Below are positions 21,401 to 36,400 of a stretch of 64,000 bases of DNA, piece by piece. Within the stretch, counting starts at the first letter, position 1, and each line of letters opens with the position of its first letter. The translations under genes and the position numbers were made by a program. The notes beneath the pieces are model-generated. The model did no database searches and was not told the origin of the DNA. It worked only from the letters and a program-made list of their open reading frames with translations. This DNA comes from Loripinus fragilis (taxonomy: Eukaryota > Mollusca > Bivalvia > Lucinida > Lucinidae), in the NCBI GenBank assembly GCA_964019695.1, contig CAXHUL010000250.1, positions 1,178,001 through 1,242,000 on the forward strand, in the 5' to 3' direction.

Positions 21401-24400
21401 TAGAACTTCTTCCCGTAGTTAGATAAATGTTGATATTTTTTTAATATTATGGTCCTTCAGGAATATTGGGTTGAAATCAGAATAGCACTTAGGCCAGAAT
21501 TTTTTAATTAGTTGATTTAAAACCCTCCTACTGTAATTTTCTGGAAAGTAGAAAAAAAATTCTAAAAAAAATATTATTTTTTTTTATCTGCCAACTTTAA
21601 ATATTATTTGTTTCGTTGAAAATAGTAATATATTTTTGAAGTTCTATCTGTGTATTTTTGAGAGTGACACTGTTAAAAGTGATTGTCCTGTCCAGATTTT
21701 TAGGGAAATGATGAAATATTTTAAGATTTAATACAAATTGTTGGTTTACCTTACTAGTTAAAGATTTTTTTTCTTCCTCGACCCTAAATCTGATTTTCCC
21801 CCAATAAATCAACTAATTAAAAAATTCTGGCCTTAAACTGGTACCAGGGAGAGTAAGAGTTGTTGCATTTTCCTTTATTTCTCATGAAAAGACTCAATAA
21901 AACCAAGTTTGCTGTTTAAAAATTTTGTAGGTTCTCTATTTCTGAAGGATCCATTTTCCAGATTATTTAAAATTCATTATTTCCAAAGTTTCCACAATGT
22001 CAGATTTTTCTATGAATTTGAGCAAGTTTAGTAACTTGTAAATCATCAAACAAATCCGGGAGAAAAAATAGGAGTAACAATAAGTAAACTTGTGTTAATT
22101 ATTCTTGAGATTTAACTCTTTCTTTGCCATTGACGACATTTTATCAATCTGGTCTGGGTCTAAACTGTTTGCAAAGGTTATCATCAGATGGCATTAGCAT
22201 TGAAAAAATTAAATGAGACTATAATAGATTACTCACATATCTATATAATGTTTCTGTTGTATTTGGATAGTGTGTCTCTATTTCTTCATATAACGTTAAA
22301 GACTCTTTCATCTTTCCAGTATGATAATACAAATGTGCAAGCTTTTCTAGAGAATCAAGATCTCGGTGTATTGATACAGCTCTGGAAAAACAGAAACATT
22401 TCATAAATGACCCCTTAATCTACTAATGGATTCTTCCTTCTGGTTTGATACAATAAACTGCGACTAGCTATACATTCCATTCAGTAAGATTTATGTTCTC
22501 ATGACTATTATATATTGGCCATTCCATAGGGTCAGTTAAGCAAAATTTGTGACAGTAAAATTGTGATTATTTTCTTATCCATCAGATTAAACATGTGTTT
22601 TGGGTGCTCAAAAGAACCGTCTCGATGAGACGGTTCTTTTGAGTACCCACAACATATGTTTTGGTTGAGAAATAAAAATAATAATTTTCAGTTACACACT
22701 CTTATCTGGAGGCCTGCATGTGGAGTTCAACACAGTTCAAACAGGACAAAAAAACGTTCTAAGAGTGCACCTACTTTGGTATGTGCTGTTTTAATACAAT
22801 GCACACATATACAGATACTCAGTTTATATCTATACTTGAGAAAATTTTCTCTGACTCTTTAGTTACTCAGATGGTTATAGGTAAATTTGGGTATCAAAGA
22901 AAATACTGTTTGAGAAGATTTTCCCTGGCGTCTTTGTTATCCATCCGGTAGCAGCCAAAAGAATACTCAGGAAGAAGATCTTCCGGGACACCGTTTTTAG
23001 TAAACTAGTCAAAGGCAAAAGGTGTCAAAGAAAGTACTCACTGTTTGAGGAGATTTTCTGCTGTGCCTTTGTTACCAAGCTGATTATAAGCAAAAGCAGC
23101 ATGTACCATGGCTTCACTGTGTCTCTGGTCAATATTAAGAACTTTCTTGTAATATCTTGTAGCAGCCTTGAAGTCTCCTGAAAATATGTTTAAAATATGC
23201 AGGTTTAGATAAACAAAATTTTTGAGCGTAAAACTCTAAATATATTCTTACCTATCAGTTTTAACATATGTTGTGGGTGCTAAAAAGAACAGTCTCATTG
23301 AGACGGTTCTTTTGAGTACCCACAACATATGTTTTAGTTGAGATATAAGAAAATTATTTTTTTGTTATGCACTGTTAATTAAACGTCTGTTAATGCTATC
23401 ACCATTTTTTTAGAATATGGAATATACAACATTTTTATGTAAAACTAGCTGCCTCCAACCATATGCTTGTCTTAAATCTTTGCCTGCTAGTGTTGCCTGC
23501 TGATCATTTTTGCAAACAGTTTGGACCCAGATCAGCCCTGACATATGTTGGACATCATCTGGATTCAAACTGTTTGACACTCTGATGGTACTCCTGAAAT
23601 TATTTTTTTAAATTTAAAAAACAAATCAGCAGACTTAAAAAATCATGAACAATTAATAAGGAATGGTTTCTTGAAAATTTTGTTTGCACCTGCTCCAAAG
23701 AAGCAATATTTATCATTTGCCTTTACACCCAACGTTTAAAACAGAATTTGAATATTCAAACCAGTGTTAGGCAAGTACCTATTAAACATATTCAAATATG
23801 TGTTATCGGCTAGCCTGGCTTTCAGGCCCTGAGTTCAAGGTAAATTTCTCTGATACAAGAGGTGTTTCATGTTTATTTGAACAAATTTGAAAATGCTGTT
23901 ACTCATCTATTTCTCGTTATATTTGGTAATAATTGATTTCCATGGGTTAGTCTGATCTCTAGAAATACGCAGTCATCAAAAAACCAGTTCTAATTTTTAT
24001 TTACTAGTTTGAAACAGTCTCTTAAGATGAGTAGTCAAATTTTAAGCGTTTAAAAATACTGTCTGAAACGAAATGTACTAAATCTTTCTCGAATAATTTC
24101 TCTAAAAGATATGAAGTTTACTCTTGGAAACTTTTATATATTGTACATAAATAATTAAAGTGTGTTCTGTTAGAAAATAAAGCATTCCAGTTTGATATTT
24201 ACTTTTTGGAAGCAACTTGAACATCAAATTTTAGGGTTTACAGTTTGCATAGCAACACTATATTGTATGCAAAATACTCAATTGCAATATTTGATGATCA
24301 GTTTTATCGGTGATAGATACTTAAAATATCGAAGAAATTGAGTCGGTTGTGAGTTTTGCGAATTTGTTTTCTAAAATTGTTCCAAGACACATTTTATACA

Positions 24401-27400
24401 TGAGATACCCATTTGGGCACTTGTATGGAAGAACTTATTAAGCCCAGTTTCCAAGCAAAAACAGGCACATATAGGCTGTTTCTCATTTGAAAAATAGACT
24501 GAGTGTTCCTCTAAGCTTAAAAGAAAATCTCACACTTAAATACGCATTTTCTTAGTGTAACATGTATGGTGTTTATCTGTTTCATATTTTGTTTACTTAG
24601 TTTCTGATTGACCCAGATATTGGAAAAATTGATGGTAAATAAGCTATTGTAAACAAGGTATTTATTTGGTTATAAGAATTTTCTAGAATGACGACTAATC
24701 ATCTAGAACCTAAAAATGCATTGTCATAGAAGGTTCTGGAACCTTGGAGAAAAGCCCAGAATTCACTAGATTTTTCTTTTCCATGCCAATAGAAGTTTCT
24801 GGAATTAACTGGAATCATTGAGTAATCTATGGAACTTTCCGGAATAAATAAATATAGCATATGATATCATAATTCTTCCTGATTATTCCGGAACTTTCTT
24901 AAAGGGTATATATAAGAGTAAATTTTTCATAAGGGCATCTTTGAAATAATTTCACCTTTTAAAAGTCTAAACCTTTTGTGCTGGAATTCTATATTGGAAT
25001 ACTTAGTGCTTAACTTATTCATTCTGGATTACTTTGGATTATTCAGTTTTGGATTCAGACTTCATGTTCATTTGGATTTATCTTCAAAATCTGGGATCAG
25101 AAACTGCTGAAAGACTTGTGTTGATAAATATTCTGAGGGACAGTTCGGACATACAAGGTATTGTAAATTAGACTTTCTTTGATTGTATAACTATTTTCCA
25201 TTGCTTATTGTAAATGTTAATTTTTGTTTTTAATAAAAAAATTTAAATTTTAAAAGTGCTTTTTGCTGACTTTCCAAATAGCAAAATTTTGTTTTCCTGA
25301 ATTCTTTTCTAGTTACGCCTGGCACGTAACAGAAATTGGGGGCTCAGAGTTCGGGATTGAAATTATTTTTGCACCAAATTAGTTTGAAATTTAAAAGAAA
25401 TTTTCTGTTTGCTGTTTTACTAGCTAAAGCCAGCAGAAAGCAAATATGTCATTCAAACTTAGTGATTTTACTGCGTCACCTTCTCAGGAGCTGTTAGACT
25501 TAGCAAAAAAGTCTGATCTATTAGACATTGCTGATCATTATGGCCTACCCAATATCAAAAAGACCATGTCAAAACATGAAATTAAGAATATTCTCATTCA
25601 GTTCTTTGTGGACGAAGAAATATTTGATTCCTAAGCCACATCTCAGTTCCTGGTTACCCAGACTGATTTGCAGCTGAGAGAATTAGAGATTAAAAGACAA
25701 GTTGAGATAGAAAAATTAAGGCTAGAACATGAAGAGAGATTAAGGCGTGAGAAAGAATAGCGAGAGGAAAGAATAAGGGTACAAAATGCAGAGCATGAAG
25801 AGAGATTGAGACGTGAGAAAGAAGAGTGAGAGGACAGAATAAGGCTGGAAACATTAGAACGAGAAGATAGGTTGATGAGAGAAAAATTAGAACAAGATAA
25901 AATAAGATTAGAAATGGAGGAATGAGAGAGGGAAAAACAAAGAGAAATAGAAAGAGAAAAATTAGAACATGTGAAATTAAGGCTAGAGATTGAAGAAAAT
26001 GAAAAGAAATTAAGACTAGAAGCTGAAGAACGCATTGAAATTGAAAAAGAAAAATTACAATTTGAGTTAAAAATGAAAGAACTTTAGTTAGAAGGAAAAT
26101 CTAAATCAAAACCTTTGCCCTTAGACTCTGGCAAATCTTTTGATGTGACAAAACACATCCGACTTGTTCCTCCATTTCAAGAAAAAGAAGTTAATAAATA
26201 TTTTTTACATTTTGAGAAGGTAGCAGAAAACCTGAAATGGCCAAGAATGCACTGGACCTTACTTTTGCAGAGCGTTGTAATAGGCAAAGCTCAAGAAATT
26301 TACACTCAGCTTTCACTAGAACAAAGCTCAGATTATGACAAAGTAAAAGAACTTACTTATTCTTAAGGCTTATGAGTTGGTCCCTGAAGCTTACAGGCAG
26401 AAATTTAGAGATTGTAGGAAAGAACCTAACCAGACTCATGTGGAATCTGCTAGAACAAAAGAACAATTATTTGATAGGTGGTGCTCTTCAAAGAAAGTAG
26501 GTTCTGATCATGAAAAACTAAGACAGCTCATGCTTGTTGAAGAATTCAAATGGTGTATAAATTCTGACGTCAGGGCTTTCTTAAATGAAAAAGAAGTTGA
26601 AAATTTGGATGTAGCAGCTAGACTAGCTGATGATTATTCTTTAACTCATAAGGTTTCTTTTGTTAACAAGCCATTTCCTAGGAAACTATTTAACCCTCAA
26701 TTGAAGTTTACACCTCAATCAAGACCATTTTCCCCTCAGTCAAAACCATATTCCCCTCAGTCAGGTCCAAAATCCAACCCCAGTAATCCATCTGATAATT
26801 CCAGTCATTCATTTACTCCAAAACCTAGATTTTCTGGTGAAAACAAAGGTCAAAGTCCATTATCCCAGCCTATTTGCAATTATTGTAAACAATCAGGCCA
26901 TATCATTTCTGAATGTAGAGCTTTGAAAAGAAAGAGAGAAAAAGAAAGACAGGAGAGTCCTAAACCCACAGGTCTCACCTCTTTAAGGCTAAAACCTCGG
27001 TCTTCTGATCAGGATGAGAATCCTAGTTTGGCCAAAAGGTGAGTCTAAATACCACAGACCACCACAGATCACCACAGACCACCACAGACCACCACAGACC
27101 ACCACATATCACCACAGACCACACCACAGACCACAATACAAATTATTTAAAATAAAGATAATAAATTTTAAACTAGTAAAATGTAAAAATTATTAAATTT
27201 AAGAGTTTTAGACCAAGATTGCCAAACATATAACACATCAGACCATAAGTTCTATAATATAGATTGTTTGCACTCCTATTTAATATCTAATATATATTTT
27301 TATCCGACTTTTTTCATTTATTATAGTTATTATTTTCTATTATTGCTGAATATTTATCATTTTCTATTTATATTGCTGAATATATAACAATAACAAAATA

Positions 27401-30400
27401 TAAATGTCAGCATAAAAATGTGAAAAATAAATGTCAGATACCTGATCTCTCATATTATGGTAGTACACAGCCCTCACCTCAGATCAAAACATAACTTTCC
27501 ACAGACCAACATAGAACATAAAAAATATTAACTATTAAAATTAAATAAAATTTAAAAAATCGAATATACAGTGAAAATAAATACCATATTTTTTTTATAT
27601 TTTTGAGTTATATTGAGACCTTTATTGCCAAATTTAGAAGGTGAAAATGATGAAACAAATTGTATTTTTATTTCCTAACAAATGATTATTGACATTGTTA
27701 GAATATAAATGTAAAAGTAATTAACAAAACAAAAACATTGAAGAATCTGCATCCAACAATATAACAATTCAAATCATCACAAACTGCCGCAGACATAAAA
27801 TGCAATTTATTAGATTCAGAATAGGCTTGATAGAAGTAAAAAAGTTACAATGTGTGAATTTCACAATTCAAGTGAGAGATTTCCATTTAAGAAGATTTGA
27901 GATTATATAAAAAATTATAGGTACAATTTTATCAAATATATAAGTTGTTTGAAAGTAAAAAATTGAAAGATTATCAAACTTTAGATTATGATCAATATTT
28001 ACCCATTGTAATGTAATGATGCAATATGATCAAATTTTCAATGGAAGGTAATCACCTTCTTTATTAAAAAAAAATGCCCCCCCCCCCACCACTCAACTTT
28101 TATTATTGGAAAAAGATGAAAAATACTGGGCCATGTTTAAAGGACGTTGAAATTCTAGTGCATACATTTGCCCTTTTTTGGTCTTAACCCTTGTCCTGTT
28201 GAACACAGAATTATCATTTATTGTAAATGCTTTAGATTCAGATCAGCTGATCCACACTGTTTTCTCCTCTGATTGAAAGTACTTGCTTACAGTTTTGTTG
28301 CAGTTTTACAAGATAAAATTTGCAGGAGTAAAGTATGAAGAAATAATTAGCATGGCAAGGGTTAAAAACTTAGAATGTAATTTGAGTTTTTCAGAATTTC
28401 ATTACCAAAATTATTTTATGAAAAAATAATTATATAAGTGAAGCATTGCACAATTCTTTGAAGTTGGTAAATCATATGTTTATACAAAAAATATGTCTAC
28501 TCAAACAGAGGTGAGATATAAAAAAAAATAAAAAGAGAACATGCATTTTCATATGCGTGACATATATAATTATACAAATATGGAATATTGATTGAATGCT
28601 TCAAATATATGTGCTGTGATGAGGGTTCCTATACACCTGTATCATCAGCGTTGAAAGCCTATGTACATTTTATTTTTGTAAGGTAACATTTTTTTTAGTG
28701 CCGTGTACAAAGGTATTAGGACACCCATGGATAAATGCCCAGTTGTAGACAACTTTTCATACCATGTACATAGCCTTATAACCCCCTCCCCCTACCCCAA
28801 CCCCACACACTTAGGTTAGAAAATTGGCTCTGTGCCATGATAATCTGCTATACATCCAGATATGCTGCCATCAGTTGCATATGTAACATGATAATTATCT
28901 CTGGGAAGTATCACAGATTTCAAGACAAAAATATAATACTTTTTCTAAATATAAATACTTTGTCAACTCAATAACTGCACACTGTGACAAAAAGAAGTTC
29001 CTTTCTTAACTGTGTAAGAAAATAAAAAAACATATTAGTTGCTATAGTCTTTCTCAAACAAATAGAAATGAAATGACATAAGCTTTCCACTGAAATTGCA
29101 TTGCACTACCAAATTAGCTTAAAACGATTTGATCTGTCAAAACTAAAATAAAATATATTTTTATGTTGTAATAATCTAATTGCTCTTATGGTTTTAGTAA
29201 CAATTATACAAATATTATTTAATTTTTCCTGTTTTTTTTTTCTGGCCCTTTTCATCCTCATAAATACTTGTAGGTACTAATTATGGGCTGTTAATTATAT
29301 TTTCATAAATTTAATTGTAAGCATGGTAACATCAGTGAGGTGCTAATTATATAAAGATCCTTGAGATAAATGTCCAAATGGCCTATAACTGATAAGCACA
29401 GCATGCCCATTAGCAGATTATCTAGCCATTAACCCATTGTAGACCAGAAAACCCTAAACAGGTAAATTGGCAAACAGTGAAGACCCAGATGGAATGCTGC
29501 ATAATGTTCTCTCTGCTTTCTTTATAGAGAAAGAATTTCACTTTCTTTTTAATTATAACCTATATATATACAATGGACCATCCTGACATAATGTATCAAA
29601 CTTTATTGAAAATTCCATTGGCCTGAAAAGGGTTAATTGATTTTCAGAAATACCTTGCATGAAACAGAACAGAATAGAAAGTTTATTTCACATCTCACAT
29701 GAATAAGCCTTTCAGTAATTTTTGCCAATTGGTTTTTAACATTTTCGATCCTTTTAAGATGGAGTGTCCAATGTTCTAAAGGTCTAATCTATAAGCATTG
29801 TACCTTTCAAACCATTTTCAGAAAGGTTGGTTGCACGAAATTTGAGGCTGTGTAGTGGATAAAACTTGCCTTGTAAACCAAGGGCTGCAGGTTCAATCCC
29901 TGGCTTCTCCAGTGTTCGATGAAACTAAACCTTTGCCCCATCACCATATGATCTTAGCTGTTTGTAGGATGTTAAACACACAAACACCCCCCCTACACAC
30001 ACACACACGGAAAGTGAACCCTATGTCTACTCCCTTTTCTCCCGTTCCCATTTTGTCTGCTCTCTTTTCACCTACTCTAGCTGTGTTTTGTGTCCTTTTA
30101 ATTTATCAGGGTAATTATTTCTCTTTGTCAAAATATTTCATTTTTATGTAGCATTAAATTTATATATTTAGTTGAAATAAATAGTACTTTAAAAACAATA
30201 ACATGTCTTGTTCTCTATCCATTTTAAATGAGCAGGTGAGACAGGAAAATTTGAAAAATTTGAGAGCATAGGCAAAATGAGAAAAGGCAAATGGGACAAA
30301 TCATTTGCCAAATGAGAGTTGGCAAAATGGGACCAAATCAACCCTATTTAAGCCATTACATGTGAGACAGGTCATTGACATAGCTCAAATTAATCCATAT

Positions 30401-33400
30401 CTCACATGGAAAGGAACTTAAAAGACAACACAAGCGAAATATATGGGCCAGCACATGATTTTTGGATACTTATTGCTTATGCGTAAAGTCATGCTTTAAA
30501 TATGCATGCTCAGCTATCATAAAGAGACTGGGACTGTAACTATGAACATTTTTTCGATAAAAAAGTATTTTCTTTTTAAATCATTTGTAAAAGTAGAATA
30601 AAGTTATGTTTTCACAATAAATACGTTCAGTACAGCTGAAAACTTCATGGAAAAGTGAATTATCTTATTAGGTGTTTTTCTCTTATTGGTAATTATTTAC
30701 GTCCCTCCAATAATTCTAGACAGTTGATTTTTAACATAAATGCTTTTGTTTTGATAGTGGTCATTTGTTAACATTTACGACAATTGTAAAATTTTTACGT
30801 GAATTTGAGTTTTTTTTTTTTATTGTATTCTTGAAAAATAGAACCTTTATTTTGAAAATTAAACGATCAAAAGTTACAGACTATGCAGCTTTAAGTGGGC
30901 TAGAGGTCTAAAGTTTGGACTGAGTCTTTATCTACATCCATCCATACTTAGTGTGCTTGAGCATTTTGTTGCTTGATTCCTACTGTGGTATATTTCTCTT
31001 ATACTGTCTGTTGCCGTGATGTTCCCGATAATGGATATGGCAAACAAAATAATAAGAAACTCCGATGATAAGTTTCACAAATTCTTCATAAGTAAAGTCT
31101 CTGCACAGTAAAAACAATAAGTCCGTCCGAAAATGACAGAAATATATGGCGACTCTACTTGAAACTCCTTAGTTACTAACGTCAAAAATCTACGTCACGC
31201 TAACGTTACGCAATTACGTTAATTGCGTAACGCTAACGTTACGTTAAGCACGTTAATTCATACAAGAGATGAACCTTATATCCAAGTCAGTTCGTACAGG
31301 AGAAGGACCTCACATCCATTCTTCCCCTCCCGAAATGTTTTACATTTTGAATAAATTAGTTCCCAAAAACTTAAGTTAACACTCCTCAATAAAAATCACT
31401 AGGGAACTTTAAACATGAATCAAGTTTGAAATACGCTGAAGTATGATAAAATGCAATGACATTTAATTAATAAACTAAGGTTTCTCTCTAGTATGGATTT
31501 ACGATTAATTTGCTTATCATTTCATTATGAATAAGTTCATATTAAGTTCATTTTTTTTTTCAAGTTCCTTTTTAAGTCTTACATTTCTCCTTCTAAAGGA
31601 CACAGCTTCGATATTGGTCTTATCAAGGTTCCCTGCCCGACCTGGACTTTAACAACCCGAACTCGTCCGTCGTCTCCTGGATAGATCTCTACGACTCTTC
31701 CCATAGGCCAGCTTCCCCGTGGTGTGTCTGGCGAAATGAGTAGAACCACCTCGCCCTTCTGAATGTTTCGTCTTTCTCTGTGCCACTTTTTTCGCGCACT
31801 TAGTCCTGGCAACCATTCCCGAAGCCATCTATGCCAGAAATGTCGGACCAGTTCTTGAACACGTCTCCATCGTTTCCGCGGACTGAATTGCGTTTCGTCC
31901 ACGGATGTAGGTGCAAAGATACCCCCAATCTGGCCATGTAAGAAATGATTTGGGGTAAGCGGAACATCATCTTTGTGGTTTGCCGACTGGTATGTTAACG
32001 GCCTAGAATTTATCAGTCCTTCAGCTCCAATGATGGCCGTCATTAATTCTTCGTCGTTGATATCCGCCTGTCCGAGTATAGCTTTTATTGCCTTTTTAGC
32101 TGATTTCACCATGGATTCGTGAGCTCCTCCAAAATGTGGCCCTAATGGTGGATTAAAATGCCATTTTACTCCCTTGTTTGCGACTGATTCTTGGATCTTG
32201 TGATTGTCAACCTGGGACAGTAGTGCTTGCAGTTCTCTGTCAGCGCCTATGAAATTGGTTCCATTGTCTGAATAGACCTCATCTGGAAGACCTCTGCGAT
32301 TTGCCATTCTGTAGAAAGCGTTGAGAAATGAGTCTGTGGTAAGTCCGAAAGCAATTTCCAAATGCACAGCTCTGGTGGCAAGGCACGTAAACAAACATAA
32401 ATATCGTTTCTCACGACGTTTACCTCTCCCCTGTATGGTAATAAATGGGCCTCCAAAATCTACTGATGTCCTGGTGAAAGCCCTTAGTGATGTTTGGACT
32501 CTCGCCAAAGGCAATGGAGCCATAATCTGCTGGCTGGCTTTAGCTTTCCGACGGCGACACTCGGCGCATTCTCGCTCCCACTCTCGTATAGCTTCTCGTG
32601 CTGAAATAATCCAATAGCGGGCCGATAATACCGCTAAAGTTTGGTTGGTCCCAAATGCGTGATTTCCTTTCTCATGTGCATCTTTTATAATCAATTTTGT
32701 GACCCAACTTTTACGTGGTAAGATCACTGGATGTCGAACATCATAGGAAATAAATTTTGCGTTTGTAAGGCGTCCATCTGACCGAATAAGCCCATCATCA
32801 TCGAGTTGTGGCTTCAGAGCAAGTAGTTTGCTGTTCGATGACAACGATCGTCCGTTAACCAAAGCTTTCCATTCATCTTGGAATTCAGACTGCTGTGCCT
32901 GTCTAACCAGCTGTAGTTCGGATCTCTTTAGTTCATCAGCAATCAACTCCCCAGTCATTCTAACAGCCACGTCCCTCTTGCAGTTTTCAATGAACCGATT
33001 AACCCAGGCTACTATGCGTCGTAATTTCAACCAACTGGAATAGTTAATAGGATCAATTATATAATTTTCTGCGGCTGCCAATGCAACAAAAGTACAGGGT
33101 ATATTGCGATCAACCTCAGGTTCTTGATGAATCGATTTCATTCTTCTCGGTGTAGAATGTTTGATTTCAACATCCCCAGTGGGAACTTCAAAGACTTTGT
33201 TTTTAGGCCATACATCTTCTGACTCTCGCAGGAATACAGGTCCCCTCCACCACGAATCGCATTCTGCAAGTTCGCCCGCATGCATCCCTCTACTTAGTAT
33301 GTCCGCCGGATTTACCTTTGTAGGGACATACCGCCATTGCGTTGGCTGTGTAAATGTTTGTATTTCTCCAACTCTGTTGGCAACGAAAGGCTTGAAATTA

Positions 33401-36400
33401 CGGCTTCGTCCTCTAACCCACCAAAGAACGTTGACGCTGTCACACCAGAAAGTAACTTTTTCCATTTTTACACCAAGTACGTTCGAAATTCTTGTGGTAA
33501 GTCGCACGCCCACTATCGCGCCCATCAGTTCAAGTCTGGGAATACTGGTTGCAATGTTCGGTGAAACTCGTGTCTTTGATGCAACAATGTTTGTAGAAAT
33601 AGTACCATCTCCATTTTGGCATCTTGCGTAGACAACAGCCCCGTATGCGTTCTCAGATGCATCTACAAAAGTATGCAACGACATCGTATCCGCAATAGTT
33701 CCTTCATTCCATAGACATCTTGGCACCTGGATCTGTTGCAATTGGTATAGTTCAGCGAACCACGCACGTGCAGAAATGGATAGCGGTTCGGTAAGCTCGT
33801 CATCCCAATCTATGCCTGCGGTCCACATATCTTGGAGCAGCATTTTTGCACGAATTGTGTAAGGAGCCAAAAAACCTATTGGGTCGAAGAGGGTCGCAAT
33901 TTTCTTCAAAAATACCCTTTTTGTGTACGTTGTGTCCTCTTCTGGAACGTTCTCTTTGAACGTGAATACGTCTGTATCTGCACGCCACCACACACCTAGA
34001 GTCTTTGCACACGGTAGCTGACTGCGGTCTAAATCAACTTCGGCCTTCCTATCCTCAAGTGGTATTTCTACCAGTACTTTAGATGAGTTTGAAAGCCATT
34101 TCCTGGCATGCATCCCGGCCTTCGACAACAAAGCAGACAGTTGGTGATAAAGCTGTGTCCCCTGTGTTTCAGACTGCACAGAGTCCATGGAATCGTCCAT
34201 ATAGGTTGATTTGTCAATTGTTTCTGCAGCCAATGGGAAGTCAGGTTTGTATTTCTTGGCGTGGTGTTGTAAAACGAATTGAGCTAGAAATGGTGATGAA
34301 TTCATTCCGAAAACAACTCTGTCAAACTCGTAAACATCTGGCCTACGATCCTGGTCTATTCCCCTCCATAGGAACCTGTGATATGGCTGGTCTTTAGGTG
34401 AAATACCGATTCTAAGGTACATCTCTGCTATGTCGCACACTATAGCCACTGGAAACCGCCTGAATCTTAACAGTACGTCGAACAGGTCTCGCTGCAGTTT
34501 TGGCCCCTGGTTTATTGCATCATTGAGTGATGTCCCTTGGCACTTTGCTGAGGCATCAAACACAATCCTGATCTTCGTTGTGTCTTTGTCGGGCCTTATA
34601 ACTGGGAAATGCGGCAAGTACCATTTCGAACTGTAACTTTCGTTTTCTGGCACTTTTCTCACGTAACCTTTAGCGACGTATTGCTTTATTATGTCACTGT
34701 ATGCATGTCCAATATTTGGTGACTTTTGCAGTCTCTTTTCTGTATTCTGGAGCCGTTTTAAGGCCATACTATAGTTATCCGGTAACATAGGTTTATCCTC
34801 TTTCCATGGAATACTAACTCGATACATGTTCTGATCATAATTGAGTGAGCCATCGACCTTTCTCATAGCTAGCTGATCCTGAATCTGCACTATAGGAGTA
34901 GGCTTGCCAAGCGAGGTTTCTTCAACTTCCCAGAATCGTTTCAAATTCGAATTAATCTCTTCCATTTCGAACTGATCTCTGATAAAATACGTACGAGCAA
35001 AATGTGTAACTAGTTTTGTTGTCTTGACTGAGTAGGGGTTGCCGATGCACGTCCAGCCCAGTGGTGTCAATCTTGCTACTGGCTCTCCAGGTTGACCTCT
35101 GACCTCTTCTATGGCGCAATGCAAATCAAGACAGTCCAAACCTATCAGAACATCGACTATTGGCCTCTTTGCGTTTAGTGGAAATTTAATGCTTCGCAGA
35201 TGTGGCCACTTCATGCGGTATTCATTCCAGTCAATAACATTCATGTCCCCTGTTACTCTGCTTGCCGTATATGCATTTACTTTAAAGCTCACTTTTCCAT
35301 CTACGCTCTGCAGTTCGAAACTAACAGGTTTTGTCTCAAACGTTTCAATTTGACCATTTAATACATTAACAGTTACCTTTTCTGTCTTCCCTTTTAGCCC
35401 TAGTTCTGCAGCGACATCTGAATTGACGTAGCTCTTAGTGCTGGCCTCGTCTAGTAATGCATTTACTCGTAGCGATCTGTCACCATTTTTCAAAATAATT
35501 GGCACAGTGCGCAGTGCAATGTAATCCACTTTGGAGTAGTTCTGCGTAATCAAGGTGGTCTGCTGTGGGTGCTCCTGTCTCTTCCCCTCCGTGACAGAAG
35601 TAGCTATCTCTGCCGATGGAGACACGATCTCTTGTGTTGTATGATCTGTCAATTCAATACGCTTCAGTTCGGTTTGCTCAAGTCCACTTGACGTCGATGT
35701 CATAGCATTTTGGTGTAGCAGCCTATGATGAAGTTCTTTACATCCATTGGATCCGCATGGCCGACTCTGTGGACATTTATTTCCGTAATGTCCGATAGAA
35801 AGACATCGATAACACAGCTGTGCACGCTTTACTATTCTCCATCGCTCAGTTGGACTCTTCTTTGTGAAGGTACGACATTTCAAGATTGCATGTCGTCCTT
35901 TACACGCATGGCATGGCGTTTTCTCTACAGTGCGATCTTTCCGTGATTCTCCAAAGAATGTTCTTTGAGTTTTATGTCTAGGCAGCGATTGTTCTCGATT
36001 CTGATTGTTAGCTGATTTTCCTGTCAGGCCATGCATAGTTTCAGCTGCAATGGTTTGGAATTCTGCTTCTTGTATAACCCATTTCCTCAATGTGTCTACG
36101 CCCTCAGTTATACTGTTTTCAAACACCCATCGGTGATAGCGCGCCAACATTGATTCTGACAATTTTCGCTGCAACTTATTATAAAGGGAACCGTCCCCAA
36201 GTTCGTGAAAATGCCCTGCTTCTTTCAAGTTAATGATGGCAATATCTAGTAAATCCGCTAATTTTTCAAGATCTCTAGCATTTCCCGTTCTCACTTGCTT
36301 AAAATTATCCAGATCTTCCAGATAAACTGCTATCTGTCGCCGTCTGCCGCCATACTTGCGCTCTAACCGTTCTTTTGCTGCCTCGTATGCCGTTGCAGAA

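Noticed and set aside
25643..26035. A 130-codon Ser/Leu-rich minus-strand frame
   Set aside because: It is the antisense of the Glu/Arg-rich gag coiled coil; its composition follows from that.
32247..35946. Several 60-156 codon frames opposite or inside the BEL polyprotein
   Set aside because: They are shadows of the 1911-codon frame, with no motifs of their own.
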